Of a stretch of 23,818 nucleotides of DNA, positions 9,991 through 18,592 are shown one piece after another; positions within the stretch are counted from its first letter, which is position 1, and each line of letters starts with the position of its first letter. Origin of the DNA: Folioceros fuciformis (Eukaryota > Anthocerotophyta > Anthocerotopsida > Anthocerotales). The notes below the pieces were generated by a model. That model was not told the DNA's origin. It was given only the letters and a program-made list of their open reading frames with translations, and ran no database searches. Made by a program: the position numbers and the translations under genes. The stretch is from NCBI GenBank assembly GCA_049999805.1, contig JBNGIO010006082.1, forward strand, positions 97,788-121,605. Reading direction: 5' to 3'.

Positions 9991-10965
9991 CTGGACGGAT
10001 ATGTTCTTCCATGAAGCTTTCACTGAAACATTTCCATACCTGTAGTCCTGCTATGACAGCTCACACAACATCAGCAAATCACCACCGCTGTCAGCTCTGA
10101 ATTCTAAGCATGACATCTCAAGATTAATCGTCAACCAAAACTTGAATAGTTGCTAGACCTGCTGCAAATCCAGTGCATAACCTTAGCCTTTTTCTGATGG
10201 ACTCCTCAATCTATCACCCGAAAGCAGTGTTTCCCCCGTGTTCCACATCAGAGAAAACTTGCTGCTTGAACATGGTTGTCCAGGATGGTATCTGGCTGTC
10301 CTTGATGCTGTCCTCCTTTCACAATACGAGTGTGCACCTGCCTGAATATCTGTACCCTCACAGTAAGGCCATCAGTCTGAGGACAAGCAAAAAGCGACAC
10401 GATCAGTCACAGTCGGTCCCTCTGCTCCTCCCTTTCCCCGTACAGAAACCTGTAAAAAACCTGTGTGCATGTTCCAGCTCCCCATATTCTGCCGGTTTGG
10501 GTCGGAATGTCTCAGACAATCGCGTCTGGAATCCTCTCCACTAGAAAGCAGCTAGAAATTCACAAACTCAACAGCCAGAGTTTCTCCGACTTCTCCAGCG
10601 ACAGCAACTGCTCCCAGACCTCAACTGGCTGCCTATCGGAACGAAAAAGTCTGATTCACAGCAGGTCGCGGGAGGCAGGGCTGTGTCTGTATATGGTCCG
10701 AAATCTGCCCGGCCTGCACCAGCCATGCTGCTATTCGGGGAGTCAGGAGGCCCTAAAGTTGCCATCGGACTGGGATAAGAAATGTTGTTATCGAAAATTA
10801 ACAGGAACATACCCACTACACCTAGGTGCATCCGCTTGCCCGAAGTTGGTTATTTGTCGTATTTAGTTGTGTCAGGGTTAGCCAGTTGTGCAGGCAAGTG
10901 GCGTCCTCTGGTGTGTGAAGAGCCAGCTGAGAAGGAAGAAGTCGATCGGCGGAAGGTCGGTGCCG
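9991..10965. other. Non-coding stretch and probable promoter/5' UTR of the saposin-like gene
   Basis: Short ORFs on both strands show no recognisable protein. The part nearest 10966 should hold the promoter and leader of the saposin-like gene. An in-frame TAG at 10879 with no ATG between it and 10966 bounds the coding region. CACCTAGGTGCA recurs at about 10818, matching the palindrome in the AT-rich island. Confidence 0.4.
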
Positions 10966-11931
10966 ATGGCGATGCGGTTGCGGAGGTCGATGGCGATGGC
11001 GGTCGGGCTGGTGCCGTTGCTGGTGTGCTTGTTTTTTGCGGCATGCTCGGCAAGCGTGGGGATGGAGGTATCGGTGATCGTGAAGGGGGAGGAGTCGTCG
11101 ATGTCGAACCCGGGGATCAGGCAGGTGGTGGCGGGAGTCGGAGACGAGTCTGTGGTGCTGCCGGTAGGAAGCTCTCCGGACTACGTGTGCCAGGTGTGCA
11201 TGGAACTTGCGGCGCAGGCACAGCAGGTGCTATCGGATCCCGACCTGGAGGAGGCCGCGGCGTCGTATGTGGAGGGGCATGCGTGCGGGCGGGTGCCGCA
11301 GCCGAGCCTCCGGCAGAAGTGCGTGGGAATGGTGGAGGAGTACATGCCGAATGTTTTCGTGGCTCTCAAGAATTACGCGGACCCGGAGAGCCTGTGCGTG
11401 AGTTCAGGGTTTTGCGGCCAAAAGAAGACGGTCTTGAGGCAGAAGAAGGATCCTGATGTGTGCACCATTTGCCGCGACTTGGCTTCCGGCGCGCTTGAGT
11501 TCTTGCAGGCTAACAGGACCACGACGGACGTCGTTAGAGCTCTGCACCAGGTGTGCAGCAAGCTGCAGGATTTGAAGCAGGAGTGCGATCTGCTCGTGGA
11601 CGTTTATGCACCAGAGCTCATCCGGCGCTTGAGGGAGACCACGCCCGACGATTTCTGTCAGCAGACGAGGCTCTGTTCGGATGTGTATCTGTTGGATGCC
11701 AAGGATTGCCAGATCTGCCAGTTTGTCATCCTGGAGCTGAAGTTGAAGCTCAAGGATCCGGTCTGGCAGGACAAGCTCCTGGAGTTGCTTTCCAAGAGCT
11801 GCTCCAGGGTGCCAAACCATGTGGAGGAATGCAAGCTCATCATACAACAATATGTTCCCTTCATTCTGGCCAACTTGGACACCATCCTGGATGGCAACAC
11901 TGTTTGCACTAGGATGGGAGCCTGTCCGTAG
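10966..11931 (+). CDS. Secreted/vacuolar protein with three saposin B domains (prosaposin-like)
   Basis: Saposins bind and present membrane lipids to hydrolases in lysosomes or vacuoles. The 321-aa product starts at the first ATG after an in-frame TAG (10879). Residues 1-29 look like a signal peptide: basic start, then VGLVPLLVCLFFAACSA. Three SapB units follow, each with the six-cysteine pattern CxxC...C...C...C...C: about residues 75-150 (YVCQVCMEL to SGFC), 166-237 (DVCTICRDL to TRLC) and 248-320 (KDCQICQFV to MGAC). One N-glycosylation sequon (NRT) lies near residue 183 in the second domain. The gene has no intron and ends four residues after Met-Gly-Ala. The domains are only moderately alike, so the triplication is old. 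The lipid bound and the need for proteolytic release of single saposins cannot be judged here. Its 3' end faces the PPR gene. Confidence 0.92.
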   Translation: MAMRLRRSMAMAVGLVPLLVCLFFAACSASVGMEVSVIVKGEESSMSNPGIRQVVAGVGDESVVLPVGSSPDYVCQVCMELAAQAQQVLSDPDLEEAAASYVEGHACGRVPQPSLRQKCVGMVEEYMPNVFVALKNYADPESLCVSSGFCGQKKTVLRQKKDPDVCTICRDLASGALEFLQANRTTTDVVRALHQVCSKLQDLKQECDLLVDVYAPELIRRLRETTPDDFCQQTRLCSDVYLLDAKDCQICQFVILELKLKLKDPVWQDKLLELLSKSCSRVPNHVEECKLIIQQYVPFILANLDTILDGNTVCTRMGACP

Positions 11932-12385
11932 ATATGGTCTTGTAGATGGATTTCTCTGATGCGCCGGGGCTTTGCCGCTGGCGGATAATGTCATTTGTTT
12001 GCACATGGGTCAGATGGTGTATAAGCCGTTTCTGTGTCGGTCTGTTACCAGCCTTTACTGACTCGGCTTATGCATCATCTCATTCTGTGGTAGAAGATAT
12101 AGGCTAGGGATGAAGGTGTGTGCTTGATTGATATGACGTTAGTCACTCTTGCATAGGATGGTATTTCCTATTGCGTAGGAAAGTCAAGAGATATAGTAGG
12201 ATATGTGTGTTGTCTGCTTTTCTGTGAAAAAACGAGCCTTTGTTGCTGTTGCTTCTCACGTTCTTCTGTACTGTGTTCCCTTGCGTGAAAATACCGTTAG
12301 AGTGCTGAGTTTGATCTCGGGTCGGACACACTGCTCGCAAGTAAGGTGAATCATGCAAACGGCAGTCCCTCCTTCGAGGCAAACA
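11932..12385. other. Convergent 3' region between the saposin-like and PPR genes
   Basis: 454 nt between two stop codons that face each other, presumably the two 3' UTRs. No ORF with recognisable content and no canonical AATAAA noticed. The part next to 12386 was checked for a continued DYW domain of the PPR gene and none was seen. Confidence 0.5.
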
Positions 12386-15300
12386 TCAGATTACTTTCAA
12401 CGTTTGAGTTTTCTTCAGCTCCATGTCTACAGTACGCAGCAGCTCCTCCAGTTCTTTGTCAGGACAGTCTCCCACTTGGAAAGTGTGTTTGTGGTGGCGA
12501 TGCACAATCCATGTCCGGCCAGGCTCCTTCCAGACACGTGCCCTGATTCTGGAGTTCGCCACCTCGTTCGCACGTCCTATGAGTCCAGCGTCGGCGTAGA
12601 TTTGGGACATGAGGACATATGCAGCAGCGTGGTTGGGTTGTAGGCGTACAGCAGAGCTGAAAGCCTGTTCTCCCATGACGATATTGCCGTGCTTCCGGCA
12701 GGCAGCCAGCAGGCACATCCATGTGGGCAGATCAGGCTGCATGGGCATGGAGGACAGAATCTCTTCCACTCTCTCAAAGGATCCTGCCCGGCCGAAGAGA
12801 TCAATCATACCTACATAGTGTTGGATCTCCGGCGTGATGCCATGGTCTCTGTGCATGGATTCGAAGAACGCAACGCCTTCGTTCAAAAGGCCGGCGTGGC
12901 TGCATGCAGAGAGAAGGGAAACAAACGTGATGCTAGTTGGGTTCACTCCCGCCAGCTGCATTTCCTGATAGCACTGTAAGGCCTCCTGAGCGAGCCCATG
13001 CTGTCCGTAGGCTGTTATCATGACAGTCCACGTGACCACATCTCTGACTTTCAGAGTCTTGAACACTTGGGTGGCGTCCTCTACGCTCCCACACTTGGCA
13101 TACATGTCCACCAGGCAGTTGGTTATAACCACATCTGATTCCAGCTCTCGTTCACGAATCTGGGAGTGAAGCTGCTTTCCTTGGTGTAACGCTCCGATGC
13201 TGCCACATGCTTTCAGGAGGCTCACAAATGTGACCTGATCAGCTGGAGTGATGGCCTCCTCTTGCATCATGGAGTGGATTGCGAGTGCTTCCTGCCCAAG
13301 CCCGTGGTCACAATATCCCTTCAGCATAGCACTCCAGGAGACGACATCCTTTGTTCCCAGATTGTCGAATACCTTGCGTGCATCGTCTAAGCTCCCACAT
13401 TTTGCGTACATTTCAACCAGACAGCTGCCAACAGCCACATCAAGTTCAAGTCTTCTTTCCTGAAATTGAGTGTGGAGCTGCTTTCCCTCATCCAATGATC
13501 CAAGGTTGGCACACGCTTTGAGGAGGCAGACAAACGTCGCATGATCAGCTGGACTTGTACACTCGTGTTCCATAATTTTGGAAAGCGCAAGAGCTTCGTG
13601 GAATAAGCCATGGAGGACGTACCCTCCAAGCATGGCATTCCACGTTACTAAATTCTTTGCATCCAAATGATCGAATACACTTCGGGCCTTATCAAGGCTA
13701 CCACACTTTGCGTACATGTCCACCAAGCAGCAACCCAGAACAACATCTAATTCAAACCCCTTTTCCAGAACCTGGGCATGCAGTTGTTCCCCCATGTCCA
13801 GTGCTCCTATGCTGGCACATGCTTTAAGGAGGCAGACAAAGGTGACACGATCACCTGGAGGTATGCCCTCTTGATGCATAGTGGCATAGAGATCAAGGGC
13901 GTCATCGCCCAGCCCATGCTCCACAAACCCTGCAAGCATGGCATTCCATGTTACCACACTTCTTGTGGGTAAACTGTCGAAGACCATGCGAGCATCGTCT
14001 AAGTGGCCACATTTCGAGTACATGTCCACCAGGCAACTCCCTATAATCTCATCAGCGTCGAGTCCTCGTTCTCTAATCTGAGAATGAAACTGAATACCTT
14101 GATGCAAGGCCCCGATAGAGTTACACGCTTTAACGAGGCATACCCATGTAATTTGGTCAGATGGAGTCAGGCCCTCGTCCTGCATCTGCGAATACAGAGC
14201 AAGAGCTTCCAGACCAAGGCCCTGCTCTACATATCCTGCAAGCATACAGGTCCATGTAACAACATTACGTGATGTCAAATTGTCGAACACCCTCCGAGCA
14301 TCAACAAGACTTCCACATTTTGCATACATGTCGATAAGGCAGCTCCCAACAACCACATCGGCTTGCAGAGATTTCTCTTTAGCTTGAGCATGCAGCTGTT
14401 TCCCCATGTCTAAGGCTCCAAGGGCCGCACATGCTTTGAGCAAGCAAATCAGCGTGACACGATCAGCTGGAATTATAGCCTCCTTCTGCATATCAGCATA
14501 CAAAGCAAGGGTTTCCTGACCAAGCCCTTGCTGGGCATATCCTGCAAGCATGGCAGTCCATGTTACCACATTTCTTGTTTCCAATCTGTCGAAGACGTTA
14601 CGGGCGTCATCCAAACTCCCACATTTTGCATACAAGTCCACCAGGCAGCTGCCTACAAGAAGGTCAGCTTCAAGTCCTCTTTCCTGGATCTGCCTATGAA
14701 GGAACTTTCCTTCTTGCAACTTTCTAGTGCTCGCACATGCTTTGAGGAGACACACAAACGTAACTGGATCAGCTGGAGTAAGGCCCTCCTCCTCCATACG
14801 CCCATACAGAGCAAGCGCTTCCTGGGCAAGCCCGTTCTCAGCATATCCCGCAAGCATGGCAGTCCATGTCACCACATTTCTAGTGGCTAAATTGTCAAAG
14901 ACTCTACGGGCATCCTCTAAGCTCCCGCATTTAGCATACATGTCCACCAAGCAGCTCCCAACAAACACATCGTGCTCAGCTGCACATCTCAAAAGGTCAG
15001 CATGCATCCTCCTGCCTGATACCAAATCAGCGGCACAGGCACATGCTTTAAGAACTGCCACGAATACATGGGTATCCGGCATCACTCTTGATTGCTGCAT
15101 CTGTAAATAAAGCTTCACAGCCTGTGTGGACTGCCCATACTCCACATGCGCCAGTATAATGGAAGACCAGGAGTGGGCGTTTGGAGCAACCAGGTTGCGG
15201 AAGACATGTACTGCTTGCTGCAACCTTCCATTACATGCATACATGCCGATGACATGGTTGGCCAGAAATCTGTCCGACTGGTACCCATTTCTGAGAGCCA

Positions 15301-15514
15301 AAGCATGTACAACTTCGCCAGCGACGAGATTGCTGGACGTGCAGCTCTTGATGAGCCCACAGAACAGAGATGACGGAACAAAAGCTCCTCGGTGCACAAG
15401 AATGTCCAAGGCTTGTACATCCTCACTGAGCTCTCCTACATCACAAAGTTTGCCCCGGGATCTGACACGTAGTTTATCCTTAAAGTCCACGACCCTGCAA
15501 CATCGAGGGTCCAT
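12386..15514 (-). CDS. PLS-class pentatricopeptide repeat protein, E/E+ subgroup
   Basis: PPR proteins bind organellar RNA one base per repeat; PLS-class members mostly specify C-to-U editing in mitochondria or plastids. This intronless gene encodes 1042 aa. The true start is the ATG at 15514; the TTG just upstream is in frame but unlikely. Eight P-L-S units run from about residue 45, seven with the hallmark (L/I)V(D/E)(M/L)Y(A/S)KCG about 101 residues apart, interleaved with (V)VTW(T/N)AML(A)GY and TFVCLLKACAS motifs. The last about 110 residues form an E/E+ tail (KEPGRTWIVHRHHKHTFQVGD), ending ELKKTQTLKVI with no DYW deaminase domain, so editing would need a partner supplying the deaminase. 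The N-terminus is not an obvious transit peptide. The RNA target could be predicted from residues 5 and 35 of each repeat. It converges on the saposin-like gene. Confidence 0.95.
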   Translation of the reverse strand: MDPRCCRVVDFKDKLRVRSRGKLCDVGELSEDVQALDILVHRGAFVPSSLFCGLIKSCTSSNLVAGEVVHALALRNGYQSDRFLANHVIGMYACNGRLQQAVHVFRNLVAPNAHSWSSIILAHVEYGQSTQAVKLYLQMQQSRVMPDTHVFVAVLKACACAADLVSGRRMHADLLRCAAEHDVFVGSCLVDMYAKCGSLEDARRVFDNLATRNVVTWTAMLAGYAENGLAQEALALYGRMEEEGLTPADPVTFVCLLKACASTRKLQEGKFLHRQIQERGLEADLLVGSCLVDLYAKCGSLDDARNVFDRLETRNVVTWTAMLAGYAQQGLGQETLALYADMQKEAIIPADRVTLICLLKACAALGALDMGKQLHAQAKEKSLQADVVVGSCLIDMYAKCGSLVDARRVFDNLTSRNVVTWTCMLAGYVEQGLGLEALALYSQMQDEGLTPSDQITWVCLVKACNSIGALHQGIQFHSQIRERGLDADEIIGSCLVDMYSKCGHLDDARMVFDSLPTRSVVTWNAMLAGFVEHGLGDDALDLYATMHQEGIPPGDRVTFVCLLKACASIGALDMGEQLHAQVLEKGFELDVVLGCCLVDMYAKCGSLDKARSVFDHLDAKNLVTWNAMLGGYVLHGLFHEALALSKIMEHECTSPADHATFVCLLKACANLGSLDEGKQLHTQFQERRLELDVAVGSCLVEMYAKCGSLDDARKVFDNLGTKDVVSWSAMLKGYCDHGLGQEALAIHSMMQEEAITPADQVTFVSLLKACGSIGALHQGKQLHSQIRERELESDVVITNCLVDMYAKCGSVEDATQVFKTLKVRDVVTWTVMITAYGQHGLAQEALQCYQEMQLAGVNPTSITFVSLLSACSHAGLLNEGVAFFESMHRDHGITPEIQHYVGMIDLFGRAGSFERVEEILSSMPMQPDLPTWMCLLAACRKHGNIVMGEQAFSSAVRLQPNHAAAYVLMSQIYADAGLIGRANEVANSRIRARVWKEPGRTWIVHRHHKHTFQVGDCPDKELEELLRTVDMELKKTQTLKVI

Positions 15515-16150
15515 CAAGTATAAGAAGCTTGGACCACCTCTTCCCTACCACTCGACCTACAAAGTCGTAGGAAAGTCGGAGACCCAACAACAACCAAGAC
15601 AAAACAATAGAGAGATTTTGAGACCTTTTGAGTTCTAGTCCTGGCTGAGACGTTGCTCTACATGCACCAAAAGTCTTTGCTGGCTCTAGCGCACGCCGCA
15701 TAGATCACCTCCCGGCAACGGTAACCCCTTGTTGCGACTTCCCCACATTCGGAACAGTAGGAAATGCCTCCGGGGAAATGTTTGGACAGGGAGGACGGAT
15801 CTAAGAGCGCTACACCGATCGAAAGGGTATGGAGGGCAAAGCCTCAATCAACCAATCCCGTCATGCGTGCTAATCTGTGCTCCGCCAGCTCCATTCATGC
15901 GAGGTTTACACAAAATTTGATTGAAACGTATGCAATGGTTTTTCACATTACATCTTCTTTTGTGCAGTCTGAGCATCACTTTCACCCCTCTATCCACACA
16001 TTATACAATGCGAACCTCCGATGGACGATGAAAATCGGAAATCAACAACTTGGGACTCCAAAATTCAAATGTGCGACCCCGTCCGGAGATGAAGCAAGAA
16101 CGAAGGCCCTCAGGCAAAGGCGTAACAAGTGGCCATTGATCTTCCATCCT
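15515..16150. other. Region between the PPR start and the L18 stop; no gene seen
   Basis: Presumably the PPR promoter and 5' UTR (left) and the 3' UTR of the uL18 gene (right). The plus-strand ORF crossing into 16279 is antisense to the uL18 coding region and has no recognisable content. Confidence 0.45.
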
Positions 16151-16489
16151 TCAGATGAGCTGAATCCCGTTTTCTCTCAAACTATCGATGAGGGCTTTCA
16201 CCTTGCCATGGTACGACTGCTCCTTCCTCAGGACACAGCACACAGCAGGGATGTCCTTGAGCTTCAGGCGCTCAGCTAGGATGGAACCGACCTTAGTTGC
16301 CGCAGCCACATCGTGGGTTTTCAGCCCTTCAGCCAGGAACTGGTTCTTCAGTCTTTTCTCCTGCGAGCTTGCCGCCACTGAAACATGCATGGTAGGCGTG
16401 TGGATCACCTGCGCTGTCACATACTTGTTGGAGAAGTACAGGCGCAGCCTATAAGGCTTCAGATACTGCGTGATCCTTGGAGCGGACAT
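16151..16489 (-). CDS. Ribosomal protein uL18, bacterial/organellar type (probably mitochondrial)
   Basis: uL18 sits in the central protuberance of the large ribosomal subunit and binds 5S rRNA. The 112-aa product starts at the ATG at 16489; the in-frame GTG 24 nt upstream is not a credible plant start. Residues 12-34 (KPYRLRLYFSNKYVTAQVIH) form the first strands of the L18 fold. AASSQEK and HDVAAATKVGSILAERL follow, and the C-terminus (YHGKVKALIDSLRENGIQL) matches the conserved L18 ending YHGRVKAL. Length fits the bacterial family (about 117 aa) and excludes the much longer cytosolic uL18 (RPL5). There is no clear cleavable presequence, as in the short L18p/L5e-family proteins of plants. It is divergent from VMA21 across 232 nt. 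Placement in mitochondria is inferred from family, not seen. Confidence 0.9.
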   Translation of the reverse strand: MSAPRITQYLKPYRLRLYFSNKYVTAQVIHTPTMHVSVAASSQEKRLKNQFLAEGLKTHDVAAATKVGSILAERLKLKDIPAVCCVLRKEQSYHGKVKALIDSLRENGIQLI

Positions 16490-16721
16490 GGGGACAAACG
16501 CCGAAAGTAGCACGAATTGCAGCCACGATTAGAATCCTTCCTTCCTTCCTCCGCGTTGTGTCCCTGTGACGAGCAGATCCGAAACCCTAATAATATCCAG
16601 AAGGCTCGCTATTAGGAACGCCCAGCTATAAGGTCACAAAGAATTTGGTAGACTCGAAGAGCATGTTGCCTGAGTGAGCAGGGTGAGTGTTGCTCAGGGC
16701 CTGCCCCAGCTCTTATTTGCC
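16490..16721. promoter_or_regulatory. Shared promoter region of the divergent uL18 / VMA21 pair
   Basis: 232 nt separate the two start codons, so promoters and 5' UTRs must share this space. AAACCCTAA at 16582-16590 is a telo-box, a motif known to be enriched in promoters of plant ribosomal-protein and other translation genes, which fits uL18. A CTTC(CTTC)n tract lies at about 16535-16553. No TATA box was evident on either side. Confidence 0.55.
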
Positions 16722-17060
16722 ATGGCTGCAAGTCAGGTCTTCGCAAGGTTTGGCCTCGCTTCCCTTGCCATGTGGGTGTTGCCGCTCTGCGTTCTCTTCG
16801 CATTCAACAATAATTGGCTACCAGGAGTTAGAGATCTCTCAACGGAAACACACACGCTGTTAAGCGGATTGCTTGCGGTACTGACAGTGAACGTAGTGAT
16901 TGGGTTCTACATCTATCTGGCACTGAAAGACCCTCCAACGGCATCCGCTCCCCAGCCGGATCCAGCTTTCGAGGCGCGGACTAGGGCCAGTTTGGGATCT
17001 CCCATCTCCGCCACCAGGACGTCATCACTCCAAGCAGAAGGGGACAAGAAATCAGAGTAG
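16722..17060 (+). CDS. VMA21: V-ATPase assembly factor VMA21-like, ER membrane protein
   Basis: VMA21 is an ER chaperone that helps assemble the membrane (V0) sector of the vacuolar proton pump and escorts it to the Golgi. The product is 112 aa from the ATG at 16722; an in-frame GTG further upstream was set aside. Two membrane segments are visible, about residues 13-30 (GLASLAMWVLPLCVLFAF) and 43-65 (LLSGLLAVLTVNVVIGFYIY), joined by a short loop with NNNWLPG. This is the VMA21 layout, including the conserved VNVVIxFYIY run. After EPDP-like QPDPAF the tail is hydrophilic and ends KKSE, a KKXX dilysine ER-retrieval signal like that of yeast Vma21. No intron in the coding part. Confidence 0.9.
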   Translation: MAASQVFARFGLASLAMWVLPLCVLFAFNNNWLPGVRDLSTETHTLLSGLLAVLTVNVVIGFYIYLALKDPPTASAPQPDPAFEARTRASLGSPISATRTSSLQAEGDKKSE

Positions 17061-18126
17061 CCCAGTTCAGTATTGTGAGATTCATCCTTGCAGTGCGGCA
17101 CTTTGGCACTTCAGACTTCTGTTTTCTTGGCCATGGTCAGCTAGGGTATCGGCGTTCACGTTTGAAGCAACTCCGACTTGGACGCCGAGCTCAGACTGCT
17201 TGTTGATTTTCATGTGGTGAATTGCCCTGTCACGTGAACAATTCCATCGTTGATACTTGACTTCGGTTGCTCTCACTGATAATTCGCAATACGTGATGGC
17301 GAGCTTCTCTCTTTGCTCATGCAAAGATATGCTTGTCGACGATGAGTCGAGAGCGCTTTTATCTTCAACGCAGAACACAGAGCCTCTTCCCTACAACCCT
17401 TTCAACCACAAGGACCCTCCCTTTCGTGTTCTCCCCACCAGCTCTGGCCTCTCTGCTTCCATGCCCTGATGTTTGCCCTGCATCTCCTCTGCCTGCTCCC
17501 AGATGTAGACAACAGTGTTATGTAATCACAATCCTTATGAATGCGTCACACGACCCCGTCTGATGTACATTTCGACAACCACACGATACAAACTGTGCAC
17601 TACACAGAAACAGTTCATCAAGAATGCACACTGTACAGCGAAGGTAGCTGTCTCTCGACCTTCCGCATTCCCTAAACTCCAACGCTGGTTCTGTCCTACG
17701 GGCGCTTTTGGTTGGAGGCCGTTTCCGAGACTAAGTCAAGTCAGAAGAGCAAAGCCACTGGTTTGCATGGCTGAGAAAAGTTTGAATTCATTCTTGCCGG
17801 AGGGTCTAGACCCGATTTCATGCAAATACGCATGCAACACAAGCTCCGTGAAGACGGAGAGCACTATCTCAGATCCTCTTCAATCTGGAGAACCGTGTGA
17901 CACCCTCAAGAAGCAGCTTCACTTAACATCACAGCTTGAAGACTATGTACTACCGATGTGAACCTTACTGAGGCCTGCAACAATCCAACATAGAGTCTGC
18001 CCCCTTCCCCCCTCACTCCAGACCGATGCATTGAGAAAAACACTGGCAAATGCTGTGCCCGTCAATTCCACGCCAAGGGGTCGGAGTCGGACATCCATTC
18101 TCTATGGCACATCTTGCTTGATCGGA
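17061..18126. other. Region between the VMA21 and OST5 stop codons; no gene supported
   Basis: The first few hundred bases are probably VMA21 3' UTR and the last part is probably the 3' UTR of the OST5-like gene (convergent ends). A 148-codon plus-strand ORF at 17515-17961 opens with GTG, not ATG, and resembles nothing I know, so I did not call it. Confidence 0.4.
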
Positions 18127-18363
18127 TCACACAAAAACGCCGGTCCATAGCAGCAAAAACAAGCTTCCGAAGCCGAGGAAGAGGGACGACACGACAGCCG
18201 TGACGAGCTCCCGCTTCAAGCTCCGCATGGCCTTGGAGCTGGTGGCCTGGTAAACAAAGAAGGAGGCAGAGGAGACGATGCCGAGCGTCAGCAGCGACAC
18301 CGCCAAGACGGAAAACAACACCTGCGGCACGGGGCTCGTCAGGGGTGATCCCACATCCGCCAT
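18127..18363 (-). CDS. OST5: Oligosaccharyltransferase subunit OST5/TMEM258-like
   Basis: Small subunit of the ER oligosaccharyltransferase, which transfers the dolichol-linked glycan to Asn in nascent proteins. The single-exon product is 78 aa; the family is about 79-86 aa. It starts MADVGSPLTSPVP, where the short SPV segment before the first helix matches TMEM258. Helix 1 spans about residues 15-38 and ends in SFFVYQATSSK, corresponding to FFVYEVTSTK of the family. A basic loop (MRSLKREL) precedes helix 2 (VSSLFLGFGSLFLLLWTGVFV), the most conserved part of the family. It is head-to-head with CYP59 across 229 nt. Confidence 0.93.
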   Translation of the reverse strand: MADVGSPLTSPVPQVLFSVLAVSLLTLGIVSSASFFVYQATSSKAMRSLKRELVTAVVSSLFLGFGSLFLLLWTGVFV

Positions 18364-18592
18364 CGCCTTCCTCTGCTCGATCGATAGATCCGCTAGACCT
18401 CCAACCGTCCTAAATGGCTTTCAAAGCTTCACGCTCCGAAGGCATTCACTCACAGCTCCTTTCGCCGGTTTGCCCTAAAACTCCATTCTCTGACCTGAGG
18501 GCATATAGTTATACTACCCGGTCGACGGGCAGTTGACTGGCTAATTTGAAACCGGGAGAGAGCAGCAGTGGCAAGCTGCAGGCACGGGCGCC
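18364..18592. promoter_or_regulatory. Shared promoter region of the divergent OST5 / CYP59 pair
   Basis: 229 nt between the two ATGs must hold both promoters and leaders. Sequence is mixed, with an AT-rich patch (GCATATAGTTATAC, about 18502-18515) that could serve either side. No named motif is secure. Confidence 0.45.

Noticed and set aside
10888-10965. Upstream extension of the saposin-like protein (26 extra residues)
   Set aside because: The extension starts with GTG. The first ATG in frame is 10966 and it gives a proper signal peptide directly.
12143-12382. A hidden DYW domain or frameshifted remnant downstream of the PPR stop
   Set aside because: Read on the minus strand past 12386, I found no HxE or CxxC zinc ligands and no DYW-like end. 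The protein appears to be a genuine E/E+ form.
15764-16279. 171-codon plus-strand ORF overlapping the uL18 gene
   Set aside because: Its 3' third is antisense to conserved uL18 codons and the rest resembles no protein.
17515-17961. 148-codon plus-strand ORF between VMA21 and OST5
   Set aside because: It begins with GTG, has no recognisable motif, and lies where two 3' UTRs are expected. Not called without transcript support.
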